Below the pieces are notes generated by a model. That model searched no databases and was not told the origin of the DNA. It was given only the letters and a program-made list of their open reading frames with translations. The position numbers and the translations under genes were made by a program. Below, in pieces: positions 1 to 12,000 of a stretch of DNA of 64,000 bases; within the stretch, counting starts at the first letter, position 1; each line of letters starts with the position of its first letter. The stretch is from Endocalyx cinctus (Eukaryota > Ascomycota > Sordariomycetes > Amphisphaeriales > Apiosporaceae). The stretch covers positions 1,736,001-1,800,000 of the forward strand of contig BCKC01000005.1 of NCBI GenBank assembly GCA_001600455.1. The letters are read 5' to 3'.

Positions 1-572
1 GTGATGCTACCGTATCGACGACGTTGCCCCGAAAGAGGAGTGTCGCCGTTGCTTATGCGCTTCTTAAAATAATCGTGTTTTGTGCGACCGATAACACCGA
101 ATTTGAGACAATTCAGGAAGATCGGCATCGATAATTCGTGATTTAATCAGATCCTACGGGCTCGCCCTCGTATTTGCTTCGAGTTCTCTATAACAAAAGG
201 AAGGAGGGGAAAGGGGAAATGAATGAATAACATATTTCATAGAATCAAAATGAAGACAGTACCTCTTTTTTCTCATTACTACTAGTATAAAATTCAAAAC
301 AGTTCCCCGTAGTTCATTCAAAGCTACTTCTCATCTCATGTTGTGATTCGTATTTCTTTATTTACCCTGAACGCCACTATCGCGATATCAGCATCGTATA
401 TCCTTGTCGTATATACATCTGACATCCCTGAGTGGTATCAGCCACGGTATGAATATTTTGAAGACTTGTTGTGCTCAGCTGCCTATATTAATTGAGGTTT
501 CCTAGTGTGAAGCGCCTTTTTTTGCGAATATCCGGAGATATCATCGATTACCTGACTCACCCTACATCAGCC
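1..572. other. left edge and upstream region of the GH71 gene
   Basis: No complete gene is seen. A plus-strand frame is open from base 3 to a TAA at 132-134 (43 codons) with fairly GC-rich codons at its start, so it could be the last exon of a gene lying left of the window. It is too short to identify. The rest is AT-rich and presumably carries the mutanase promoter and leader. Confidence 0.4.
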
Positions 573-2181
573 ATGTACAGCCGAACATCGCTAATAGGAA
601 CGGCGCTCCTTGCCACTTCCACCCTGCTCACCCAAGCCGTCGTCGAGAGCAAGCTCGTCTTCGCCCATTACTTGGTAATTACGGCCCCGCTCTCCATACC
701 TACCTACCTACTCAGGAGTTTTTTTTTGGGGTGTAAAACACAAACTAACCCCCCCCCCCCCCCCCCCCCCCCCCCTTTTTTTCTATATTTTTTTTAAAAA
801 AAGGTCGGAACCGTAGACGCGAACACGGACCACGCCCAGCAAGACGTGACCGGCGCGCTATCCGTCGGCTTCGACGCGCTCGCCCTAAACGTCGGCCAGC
901 CCGGAGCCGACTGGGCCCGAAGCACCGTATCGCAGCTCTTCTCGCTCGCGGCCGGGACCGATCTCAAGCTCTTCTTCAGCTTCGACCTGGCGCAGACCGG
1001 CGACCTCGACGCGCACGCCGAGCTCTACTCGCTGTGGAAGGACCACGAGGCGTACCTGCGCTACGGCGACGGCGACTTACCCGTGGTCTCGTCCTTCGGC
1101 GGCGGCGATCTCGGCCCCGACGTCTGGGGAAATTTTAAATCCGATCAGGGAGGCGTGTACCTGCTGCCTAACGTCGAGGCCGCCGCGAACTATTACGACC
1201 AGCCCGCGGCTTTCTTCGATACTTGGGGGGACGTCGTCGACGGCGTGTTTAGCTGGGAGACGGCTTGGCCGGACCCTTCGAACGTGCCGGCTAACGTCTC
1301 CTCGGCTAAGGATGAGGCGGTTAAGAGCGCGGCCGACGCTGCCGGGAAGTCGTATATGATGGGTACGTAGTTCGTCGAGGGACATGAATACAAAATGCTA
1401 ATTAAATAAATAGGCATATCACCCTTTCAATACAAGAATTGCTGCGGCGCGGGCTCGTACTACCGCGTCGGGGAAACGAACCTAGCCGAACGTATGGAGC
1501 AGATCCTCTCCGTATCTCCCGAGTTCGTCGAGGTGATAACTTGGGTTAGTTTCCACACCTCATCCCCCCCCCTTTTCTCCTCCCACTCTTTTTTTTTTTT
1601 TTTTTCAAAAATCATCTAACAAACAACCTCTTTAGAACGACGCCGGAGAAAGCCACTACATCGGCCCCTGCTGGGCCGAAGGGCTCACGAACGAGATCCT
1701 CGCGTACGGCAACTCGGACACGAACCCGCACACGGCGTGGCAACCGCTCATCGCGTCCTTCGTAACGGCGTACAAATCCTCCTCCACCGCGCTCGCGCCT
1801 CCCCCGGGGTCCGCCGGGTTCGTCGGCGTCATGTGGTACCGACCCACGCTAACGACCTGCTCGGGAGGGACCGTACCTTCGAACAGCGGATCCGCCCTCG
1901 ACGCGATCAACTTCGCCGTCGTCCTATCGTCGGACGCGACGGCCGCGAACTTGCGAGCGCGCGTTTCGAGCGGCGGGAACGTCGTCGCTACCTTGGACTT
2001 GTCCGGCCCCGGTCTCCATTACGCCGCCGTGCCCGGGATGGTCGCCGGTCCCCAGAAGTTGGAGCTGATGGATGCAGATTCGGGAGAGGTCCTGGCCACG
2101 GCGAGTAGTCTGGTAGACGTGACCGCCGAGGCGACGGATGGGTTTTGTAATTATAATTATTACGTTGTTGGGTTGGCTTAA
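573..2181 (+). CDS. secreted GH71 alpha-1,3-glucanase (mutanase)
   Basis: Four exons: 573-674, 804-1362, 1414-1544 and 1636-2181, with all joins in frame, give 445 residues. The first ~27 residues form a signal peptide, and the mature protein opens with VFAHYLVGT, the usual GH71 start. Further family landmarks are a GFDALALN stretch, FFSFD, the SPEFVEVITWNDAGESHYIGP segment (split by intron 3) and PTLTTC near the C-terminal domain. GH71 enzymes hydrolyse alpha-1,3-glucan in fungal cell walls, for remodelling, autolysis or mycoparasitism. The length matches a single catalytic domain with no carbohydrate-binding module. Intron 1 holds an extreme poly-C run and intron 3 a long poly-T run. The start chosen is the first ATG giving a signal peptide. 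The longer in-frame upstream reading has no such logic. Confidence 0.92.
749..775. repeat. 27-base poly-C run in intron 1 of the GH71 gene
   Basis: Twenty-seven consecutive C, followed directly by T- and A-runs, end about 28 bases before the acceptor AG at 802-803. It lies between exons coding for contiguous GH71 sequence, so it does not disrupt the reading frame if spliced. Runs like this are prone to slippage and to sequencing error. Confidence 0.9.
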
Positions 2182-3330
2182 GGGAGTGAAGAAGGAAAAT
2201 CCAACTTAACCGTTACTTTCCCTTTTTACTTTTATTTTTTTGACCTTCGTGTGTACATACGAAGTACATACATATTTCGAAGATTAGCATGTATAGATCT
2301 TATACTTACTTAAATCACATAAGGGAAAATATGTGCATAGATATGAACATGCAGCTCAGAATGATGAGATGCTTTCACGCACTCACCTAAAAACACAACC
2401 AAGTGTGCTCTACTACACCCAATAATCCTGGCAAGACAATGCATTTCTCTTCTACCTAAGTATCTATTATGGCTACACTAGCGCAGACGAGGCTAACACA
2501 GAACGATGGAAAAGCATTACCGTGGCTGCCTATCCCGTGCCGGGCGCTCGTTAACTAATGTCTCGTATATCACTTGAAACATTTTCAGCGTAACTTCACC
2601 AAAGCCACATAGGAGGGACCTTCTCATAACACACATCCATGTATGTTCCAACCAATTACAAGAAAGCGTACGGACGCCTTTTTGCCATAATACTTGTCTT
2701 AATCATTGATATAAACAGTTGTTTTTGTTTCTCCACGTTCTTATGCAGATACTATACACTTTTCCCGTCCAATTTCAAGTCCTCAGGACCACTGATGGCC
2801 GTGATTATTGGACCAGGTTGATTTTCCTCTAATGTAATCCAGTCATCCAAATTTGAAGTTTAGTTACACAATAGTGCTCGAGGCCATTAGATGCCAACCC
2901 ATACCCAACACTAGAGGTCGAGGTCCTCTCTTAACCTAAGTCATCCCATTCTTCATATTGATATTATATGAATTATGTCTTATGTTTTGATGGCAAGGTG
3001 AAAAGCACCATCTTATTGACTGTAACATCAACTTATGCAGGTCGGGCACGGCCCATTTCTTTTTTGACTCAGCAGGTTAAATCTAGGTATGCGTAAGGAT
3101 GCGATACCCCTATTTTTAAGTTAAGGGCGGTCGCAAACCGAGACGTGGGTGCATTCTTCAGTTGGACTTGAATGCGAGAACAAGCCGGGTAAGGGGTTCG
3201 ACATACAAAGTCTGAACCGATATACCGCAAGACCTAGAACTGTTTTACTCTTTCGACGGATGACACGAAGGTATATTCTATATGAAGTGTTTGGCTCTTA
3301 TAAATCAATATCGCTGACGTCGTTTGCTCG
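2182..3330. other. 3'-3' intergenic region
   Basis: This AT-rich sequence lies between two converging genes. Small open frames (2639-2821 and 3149-3463) have no recognisable composition, and the second overlaps the SH3 gene antisense. I see no gene, repeat or RNA here. Confidence 0.6.
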
Positions 3331-4938
3331 TCATTTCGGAGCCTCTTCCTCGTCTTCCTCAGAATCCGATTCTGATGCAGTTGTAGATTTCATTCTGGCG
3401 TCCGAGAGAGTTTCTAGAGTCTGGGATTTTGATATGGTCGAGTCCGCCCTTCTCGCATCTTGACTTGATCGTTGACCGGAACCTGTTTCGAAAGTGTTTT
3501 GTGCGGTAGGCGTGTTAGCCTGACTTCCACCGCGTTGACCGTGATAGTGAACAACCTGGGGCGGGGGCTGCCCATGCTGCCCTAGCAAATGCTGAGGATA
3601 CGGGTCCAGATCCTTGCTAGACGTTGAGAATGTTGAAACGATTGGCGGCTGGTGATATCCGTTAGCCGAATTATTCTGTGATGGAGCCGGGCCACTAGAC
3701 GGTGGGATCTGGGTATCGGTTGGGTGTTCCGCTTGCGTAGGGGTGCCGGTTTCGTTAGGGCTTCCCGAGCCATCGCCAAGTTGGCCTGTCAGGCTTGTCA
3801 TACCACCCTCGATATCTCGCAGTAGACGGACGTATTCTTCGGGGACCAGTCCACTTTCCGAAGTTTTAGGGTCCATCGCTACGAGCCAACCCTGCCCATG
3901 CCTATATGATACCCATATGATCTGCCCCTCGACCAGAGGAAGCTCATTTTCATTCTCTCTCTCGAAATCGAACAGAGCAACGGCCTTTCCGTGCATCTCC
4001 TCGTCTGGCGAGGTGATGGTAAACTGATAATCTCTCGAATATCTCGATTGATCGTAGGCATGATAGCCTGGAGAAGATGAGGTGCTGGAAGCATCCGACT
4101 CAGAATGATATCCAGTATCGTTTTCTGCGTAGCGTCGAGATCTCTGATCCATGGATTGATAGACGTTGGCCGAATGTCGTGCCTGATCTGGCGGGTACGT
4201 CACGTACTCGCCACCAGATCCGTTAGAGTCTCCAGCTTGACCGACATAGTATCGTTCGCTGCCATCGCTAGTGGTTCCGACATAATATCCCCGTTCCGCG
4301 TCAAACCTAGTGGCGGCGAGAACGGAAGACCCAGCGCCCTCTCTCTCATTCCTAGATTTGCTGTAGGAGGCCGCCGACGTCGACTTGTGCTTTCTGTGTC
4401 GAGAGCTGACGACCGGGCTCTGTAAGTCCTCATCCTCGCTCCAAGGAGGACCATCGCCGAAATGGATGGGCGCTAACTCTCCACCCTTGCCAAGTCCACC
4501 GTCCGAACTCCAATCCCAGCCCATCTTGCTTTCCCACGAACCTGCGGGTGGGTCCGAAAGTCGTCTCGTTTCGCTTGCGGGGGTAATCATTCCGGAGGGC
4601 GGTCGGGAGGGTTCCGGCGGGGGGCCATAGTGCATGGGATTTATCGTAGGGTAGGCGAAGTCTCGGACGATAGTGTAGGAAAGGCTGGAATGAAATATGG
4701 GAAAGAGGTACGAGGCTGGCCGCGATCGCGACGGGACGGAGCCCGTCGAGTACTGAGATAGCCTATTCTTCGAAGCGTGCGACATCGGACGTTGTAGGTT
4801 GGATCGACGATTCGGCGGCGAGGTTAATAATGGTGGAAGAGGGGGATGGTTAGGATTTCCGGTGTGGGGTTGCGATGGCGCCTTAGGTCCTGGAGGCGAC
4901 GTTGCTGGTGATGAGCTGGTGGACATAATTGAGGCCAT
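3331..4938 (-). CDS. SH3-domain adaptor, Nbp2/Skb5-like
   Basis: A single-exon frame of 535 residues. A disordered Ser/Pro-rich N-terminus is followed by a conserved-looking block around residues 78-105 (SSLSYTIVRDFAYP) and one SH3 domain at about 318-374. That domain shows ALFDF, the acidic ENELPLVEG loop, the GQGWLVA tryptophan and the LVPEEYV end motif. The C-terminus is disordered and acidic. Yeast Nbp2 and fission yeast Skb5 use a similar SH3 to recruit PP2C phosphatases or PAK kinases to MAPK and cell-wall stress signalling, so an adaptor role in the cytosol is likely. Two ATGs lie close together (residues 1 and 5), and the first is used. The orthologue assignment rests on the SH3 sequence only; the flanks are low complexity. 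Confidence 0.8.
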   Translation of the reverse strand: MASIMSTSSSPATSPPGPKAPSQPHTGNPNHPPLPPLLTSPPNRRSNLQRPMSHASKNRLSQYSTGSVPSRSRPASYLFPIFHSSLSYTIVRDFAYPTINPMHYGPPPEPSRPPSGMITPASETRRLSDPPAGSWESKMGWDWSSDGGLGKGGELAPIHFGDGPPWSEDEDLQSPVVSSRHRKHKSTSAASYSKSRNEREGAGSSVLAATRFDAERGYYVGTTSDGSERYYVGQAGDSNGSGGEYVTYPPDQARHSANVYQSMDQRSRRYAENDTGYHSESDASSTSSSPGYHAYDQSRYSRDYQFTITSPDEEMHGKAVALFDFERENENELPLVEGQIIWVSYRHGQGWLVAMDPKTSESGLVPEEYVRLLRDIEGGMTSLTGQLGDGSGSPNETGTPTQAEHPTDTQIPPSSGPAPSQNNSANGYHQPPIVSTFSTSSKDLDPYPQHLLGQHGQPPPQVVHYHGQRGGSQANTPTAQNTFETGSGQRSSQDARRADSTISKSQTLETLSDARMKSTTASESDSEEDEEEAPK

Positions 4939-7900
4939 CGAGGGGGGAAAAAACCTGGGATGTTGATTTGCCTACCCGAATAAATTCAATTCTTTATAAT
5001 TGCTTGTTTTTAATTTCTTGTATGTGCGAATATGTCTGCGTATATTCATATACGTATATATAGGTTTTCCTTTTTTTTTTCCTTTATTTTTTTTTCTCTC
5101 TACCCTCGGAGTGTATTGACTCGCAAGTACAAATCCGACCACTAACTTATTCCGTGACCGATGCAATAGTAAGAAGAAGTGAATAAAGTAACCGATTTAC
5201 TTTTACAAATGTAATATGTATGAGTAGAAAAGTTGTTGCCTTGCGACAACACGAAAGGAAGTGAATATATCGATTCTGGAGCCACAATGCAGTTGGGCTA
5301 GGGTTCAATCGAGGTCGTCAGCATCGAGGGGAGATCAAAGCGGCGCAGGAAGGCAAACAGTGCCTTGTTCGAATGGTTGAGTAAAGAATATTCGGACCAT
5401 GAAATTGGTAGGGCGTAGTAGTAAAAGAAATACGAACTAAATTGGACGAGAAGAATTGATTGCGAAACGAAAAAAAAAAAAAGAATGTCGCAAAAAAAGT
5501 ATAACAGTAGTGGGAGTGGTAGTAGTGGTGGTGGTGGAGGTGGTATTGAAGGATAGTGATAGAGGCGATAGTGATACCTCTAACTATAATAGTGGGAGAG
5601 GAGGGCAGAGCACAGGGCACAAACTGTTAACTTGGATGGGTACGTTTAGGTATACTAAAGACAAATATAATTAGTATGTATATATTATAGACTCGGGTTT
5701 CAACACATTGCCTGCCAAATAGACTAACTTGAAATAACTTTTTAAGGAAACAAAGAAAGTGAATAGCGCAGAGATAAACAATAGGTAAGTTAGCGAAATG
5801 TACTATGCAGTATACTACAGCGCAGAGGTATACTATGCAGTACATGTTACAACCAACAGGGTTTACGTACATACAGGAGGAACTTCTTGTGTTAGACGGG
5901 TACTTAATACCTAAACAACCTACCTACGTATAGTACTTAGAACTTACCTTAGGTAGGTACCTAGCAGCCTAGGTACTTAATACGGTAGGATTTATAATTA
6001 ACAATCAACATGACAGATTTAATAGGTAATAAGACAGGTCTTTATAGAATTAATGTAATAGAGAGGTCAATGTGAAGGGAAGGAAAGCTAAAGGAAAGGA
6101 ATAGATAAGGAGAAAATAAGAAGCATAATATGTATATCGAATGCGTATGTATACCTAGGTACAAGTATATTCCTTGAACTTGTAGGAGTAAACCTAACAT
6201 TAACTAACCACCAAATGACAGTATAAGTCCTTTATGAAGGACAAATAATAGTATTTTACCATGACATTGTAATTTTGGTAGTGAATGATGTTCCTGACCA
6301 GGGTGAGACTAACATTATCCTTGGTGGCCAAGGCTTGAGGAAACAAAAAAAAAAAAAAAAATCGCTGGNGGGGATTTAGGGGTTTAGTGTATAACTTGCA
6401 GGATGAGGGCAGCAAGTCAATAATACATAATAAATATATATACAAATGGGTGATGAATGGCTTCTATGAGAGGAGAACGAGGACACCCGTTCCTGTTTTT
6501 TTTTTTTTTTTTTGTTGTTTAAGATCTGTATCTGCCTACTAGTTTTATTCATGTATTAACTACATAGTTTGAAATTGATAATATTTCTTTATTTACCATA
6601 GCATGTGATTTATAATCTATACTTAGTAGATATCCATGGATATTCCTAACTGTACTAGAAGGTTGAAGGGACCGAATTAAATTGATATCTACCAAGTTAA
6701 GTACTTAATACCTACCAAATACTTAGGTAGGTAAATTCTTAGGTATATAATGGTGAGATACTGGACATATCACGCAAATATAAAATTTGGTTGGTAAGCC
6801 CAGTTCCGAGTAGTTGACTGTAGGAGAATTAAGGCATCTGGCGCCGAGGATTATCGTAGTAATGAATAGAACAACCTTTACCGAGTAGTAGTAGTATCCA
6901 TATCCATCCATCCTGTAACCCAGTCCATGCAGCGCACGTGAGATGATTCTATCGTCCCCTCAAAACTTTGTTGTCTGCCATTGGTCATACAATACATATC
7001 TCCCTCCGCCCTCTGCACAAGGCCTAGGAAGGCACAAGAACGCGGGGTTTGGGGTTTAAAAGTCAAGTTTGTTGGTTCATAGATTGAGTTTAAGATATCT
7101 TGTACCTTGTCCAAAGCTGGTCTGTGTTATACTATCTTTTTATTACGGTAGTCCGCTAATTTGAATATCTAGATCTACATAGTACACGAGAGAAGCTTAA
7201 AAATATTCTAAGATGGGTATGAAATATGTAAACATATCTCGAGTTTAACCCTAGAAATCTCCAGGGCTATTACAAGAGAGGTGAAAAAAGCATAGTATAA
7301 AATTGTGTTCAATGCCCGCGGGTACTGTACAAAGTATACTATGTAGAAATGTGATATGTAAGATTTCTAAAATTAGATCTTATGGAGCTTGAACCATTTA
7401 TCACTCGTTATCATTGGCTTGTAGTTTGCGTAGTCTTTATCGCACTCTTCTGATTGGAATGTTGTTTAGCGCTCGTTTGTTTCGCTTCTCCGCGCGCGTG
7501 TTGTCCCCCCCAATCCACTACTGGTTCACGTACACTGGCACAAAACTTTTTTTTTTTCTCACCGCAAAAGCTTCATCCATCATCCTCAGCTTGTTCGCTA
7601 TAAGCTGAAACCAATACCTACCAACTTGCCACAACGTACTACCCAACTGTTTTATTCTAATCGTCAATCTTTTCATATGAAGATAACCCATCTAAATTTT
7701 TAATAAGATTGTTCTTTCATAATATCTTACAATCGGGGTGTTGATATTTTCTAAGGTTCTGATTTGGCCTTGTCCTTATTTACGTCACCATTCATCTGCA
7801 TCAAATTTCATATTCCAAAAAAACATCCATCAGTCATTGCTACTTTCCATTGCGAAACGTTAGAATTGAGGTAAGCAAACTATCATATTTTTTATTTGCT

Positions 7901-8186
7901 TGTTTTTTTTTATTGTATCAGGATGATATTTTATTATTGGAGCTGTCTGATTTTCCATGGTGACAACTAAACACATTACCATACGCAACACTATCTGAAT
8001 ATTCAAAATTATACCATAATCATTTGCAACTCAATCTTGATTAAAAACAAAGCTAATCATCTATCTGCAGGGTGCTTTGAAGAGCTTATGCCGTATATAC
8101 CTGTATTGTAATGCGAACACTTTCAATATTAACTCAGTTTAACGTTCATTTGATATCCCGTGCTGGTCATCCGGGTTACATTTAGA
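4939..8186. other. 3.2 kb AT-rich intergenic region
   Basis: Upstream DNA shared by the divergent SH3 gene and Ssu72 gene. It contains GTA/GTG-rich triplet sequence near 5500-5545, a cluster of TAGGTACCTAGG-like tracts at about 5900-5990 and again near 6690-6745, poly-A and poly-T runs, and one N at 6369. Open frames are all short and AT-biased. A possible 5'-UTR intron of the Ssu72 transcript could start at the GTAAGC near 7872 and end at CTGCAG near 8070; that is a guess. Confidence 0.55.
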
Positions 8187-9018
8187 ATGTCTACAAACGG
8201 ATCGTCCACTGCGCCGGCTCAAGCAGCCAATGGCGAAAATGCAGAGACAGGAGGGTTCAAGCTAAAGTTTGCCACTGTCTGTGCCAGTAATCAGAACAGG
8301 TAATTAGACTTGATCCATGTTCCCGTACCGACTTCACTCGGATACTAATATGTTATTTAGATCTATGGAAGCACATCTCCGACTTTCGGAAGCGAACTTT
8401 CCCGTCATCTCTTTTGGTACCGGATCTCTCGTCCGACTCCCCGGTCCATCTATTACCCAGCCTAATGTTTATCAATTCAACAAAGTATCGTATGATAGCA
8501 TATACAAAGAACTAGACGAGAAAGACCATCGCTTATACACCGCCAATGGTCTTCTCAATATGATAGGTCGAAACAGAACAGTGAAATGGGGTCCAGAACG
8601 GTGGCAGGATTGGCAAATAGGAATCCCTCGGGTCGAGCATGCTACCGATCGAGGAAGCGAAGGATCCGAGGCAGGTGTTGTAGATGTGGTAATTACCTGC
8701 GAAGAGAGATGCTGGGATGCTGTTGTCGACGATCTTTTGAACCGTGGCTCGCCGCTGAACCGCCCCGTTCACGTTATTAATGTCGACATTAAGGATAATC
8801 ACGAAGAAGCATCGATTGGGGGAAGGGCTATCGTAGACCTAGCCAATTCTCTAAACAAAGCTGCCAAGGAAGAACGGGATATAATAGGCGCCCCAGCGTT
8901 TGATATGGCGACGGCGGCTAACAGGACGTCTTTCGATGAGCGAGTACCTGAAATTATTGGCGAGTGGCAGGAGAGATGGCCACACCTGCCGGCGACGTGG
9001 ACCCTTGCATGGTTTTAA
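8187..9018 (+). CDS. ssu72: Ssu72, RNA polymerase II CTD phosphatase
   Basis: Two exons, 8187-8299 and 8361-9018, give 256 residues. The intron falls inside the active-site motif. After splicing, C32-x5-R38-S39 (CASNQNRS) is the Cys-phosphatase P-loop characteristic of Ssu72. Downstream are NVYQF and a [12 protein letters not shown] segment, then the ITCEERCWD loop that provides the conserved acidic residue, and a C-terminal half of normal Ssu72 length. The enzyme removes Ser5/Ser7 phosphate from the polymerase II C-terminal repeats as part of the cleavage and polyadenylation factor, in the nucleus. A ~25-residue disordered N-terminal extension precedes the domain. The start is the first ATG of the frame; no alternative gives the P-loop. 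Confidence 0.95.
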
Positions 9019-12000
9019 TATCGGGAGTGTGGCTATGGCTATGGATTTTTTTTTTCTCACAATGATACCCAGGATTTGGAGTTTTACGGAAATATCGAAC
9101 TAACGGGCACATACGACCTTTTGAGGCCTCTAAGCACTGTGATTATATTACCAACTCGATAGTGTTCGAACAGAGTACGCGGCGTTGAATTTCGCTAAAG
9201 CGATATTACATGAAATGAAATTATGCGTACCCACACTTTTCTCTTCAAAGACAAAAACGAAGCTACCCGTCAGAGGCGTCGCCTAGGCTACCCGAAATAT
9301 GTGACTACTACGTGAACATAAGATGACCGAAATTACCGTGCTTACGTATCTCATTCGGGTAGGTCTAACTAGTGTACGTCCGATCCGTCAGCCATCTGCC
9401 TTCTTGATGGATAGTCTTGGCGAGATGAATCCAAATAAAATCGACCGAGCATTTTTAGAATTTGCCATCTCCAGTGAGAAAATGAATGCATACCAAGTAA
9501 GCTAGGGTCGGTTCTACACAAAGAAGTGGGGGTGGGATTCAGATATGAGACCCAGCTTAAATGAGAGAGCCTTAATAGTGAAATATGTTGGTAATTGTAT
9601 ACATAGTATACTACACGTGTACGTCTTTATGTACACTACATAAAAGCGAGCAAAGCATTGAGAAAGTCGACGTCGGGGAGTCGGGGTAAATCATGATGCA
9701 CAGCTCAAACGCACCCTGTCAAACCATCACCTTATGCCTACAGGCTTAGAGCCTGTACACTGAAGGGGAAAAAAGAGGATTTTCTCCCCGAGTTTCGGTT
9801 TCAGCCTCTTGTTTAGCCCTTACTCAAACCACGTTACACGTGTACAAGTAGTTAAAAAAAAAGGAAAAGAAATAGCATGGTCCCGATTAAGCAGTTTTTG
9901 TTTTCGTTTATCCATATTTGAAACAGAAGGGGGATGGAAGCTCTCGAGGGAATCTATGTTTATAATTGAGCCATCCATCATGTTTGAGCCCTATTCATAG
10001 AAAACGTTAAGTAGCATGATGCAGGAGGAGAACCTGATTGAAAACCCAACAATCGTCCTTTCTCCCATCATCGATAATAAAAGAAGGAAAAATGACCGTA
10101 ATTGTAATGTACTTGTACACTATGCGTATCAGCTCTAATGCGTATGTAAAATAAACCTTGCCCTTGCCATCGTTCCCGTACGTACATATACATATCTAGG
10201 GCGAATCCGATATAGCGCTGAGTTCAATCTCGCTGCTCATCTTATTTACCCATCCTGCCCATCCGCGATATCTCTGCACTAGACCGTCTCGAGGAGGACT
10301 CGTAGACTGTGGGGACGCTTGCGGTACTACACTACATATAAGATTCTTCGACGGGGATCTTAAAGGCTAGACCAGCAACACCAAGACCTTACATAGTACG
10401 GTTGGTTACTTTTAAGTAGTTACATTGCTTGTATACCAGGTGATAACTTGGGTAGTATCTGAAAGTATATGTAGTATATTATTATTCTTTTGTAAGATTA
10501 TTATTAGATCACTCCACTTTCTTCTCCCTCTATTCTTTTTTCTCTACCGACTCGCAAGAAAAGAAAAAACAAGAACAGAAGAAAAACTTGGTGTCTGTGC
10601 CTCGTTTATCTCAAGCTCACTACAGCCATCATCTCGCTACGACAATGGTGTTAAAAGAAATAAATCCGAAAGGGGGGAACGGATTCAAGAGGTTGCGAAT
10701 AATTTTTATTGGCTTAATAACTTGAATTGAGGCTGTGCATGTCTCGAAAGTACCATTTAACGCATTCTGACAGGAGGAAGACATGGGAAGGTGTGGGATA
10801 AGATGTGATTACACTAGTATAGAATAGTTCCGGAAGACAAGGGCGATCAGGGATTCTCTCTTTTTTTTTTTTTTTTTTTTCTCTCACTCTTCCTTTAAAG
10901 TTGCCTGTATGGACATAAGCGTGAGAAGAACGATCCTGATCCTCCCCCCTTAAACCCTGCTGACCTTGTCGACTTATTGGGTTGGGGGCTTTAATGACTT
11001 AAACCTAGTAGGGTATGCTATACAACTTGATTTAAGGAAGCATAGACCGAAAAACAAGAAACTTCGATGGGGATTTTTTTATTAACTATTAAAATCAAGT
11101 TGTCATTGAATTTTTCAACGCACGCTCCCGGTTGGGCCATCATATATATATATTTTTAAGCTTAAAAGACTCTTTTTTTTGGGTTGAGCCTCTCTCGTAA
11201 GACCGTTGGTAGCGCGCGCCTCTCTGACAGAGAAGAGAAGCCCGAGAGACAGAGACAAAGGTGACATGACGGGCTCAGCTGATTTAATATCCGAAGAGGC
11301 TCTGTCTGGATAAAACCCCCTTGAAATCTTAGCAGCGTGTGCGGATAGTGGCTTGATCCAATTACTTACAACCAATCATAATTAGTTATATATGTGCTAG
11401 AGGAGATTTGAGCGGTTATTCATGGTAGCGTAGGGGAGATGGTATTGGTATGCTTTACTTGTACATAGTGGAGTAAAAGGAAAGTGAAGAAGGGAATCAA
11501 CATATCTCGGTAATATCGTTCAAAGTCGTTAGCATCGGTTACCTCACTAAGGATAAGATAGGGAATGAAAAAAATTATTTAGTTATTTATCGACGGTAAT
11601 TCAATAAATAGTCGATCTGCAGCGAGAAAAAAATAATAATAATCTTGGATAAGGAAAAAGGCCCCGCGATTTAGAGAAATAGTTAAACCAACGAATGAAG
11701 CGATCAAGATCGGCAAGTCGACCTGTCGATCACATAAACTACATGCGTAGCTTCTGAGGGCAAAGTAGGCTTTACTTACTAATGTCGCACCTTTTCCCTT
11801 TCATCTTGACTCATGACTGAGATAGACTTCCCGCTTCCCGTAGCTGGAGATATCCATGCATTGGATGTTATGTGCGTTTGCTTTAGTATGTACGGAGTAT
11901 GCGTGTATAATATTCATACACACTATATACTATTTACTAGGTAATAAGCAGCAACTAGGATTTAGTAGACAGTACAGTATATACGTATAGTTGGTCGTAA

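Noticed and set aside
10425..10730. 101-codon plus-strand frame in the 9-13 kb gap
   Set aside because: Low complexity (Phe, Leu, Ser, Arg runs) and no upstream or downstream exon.
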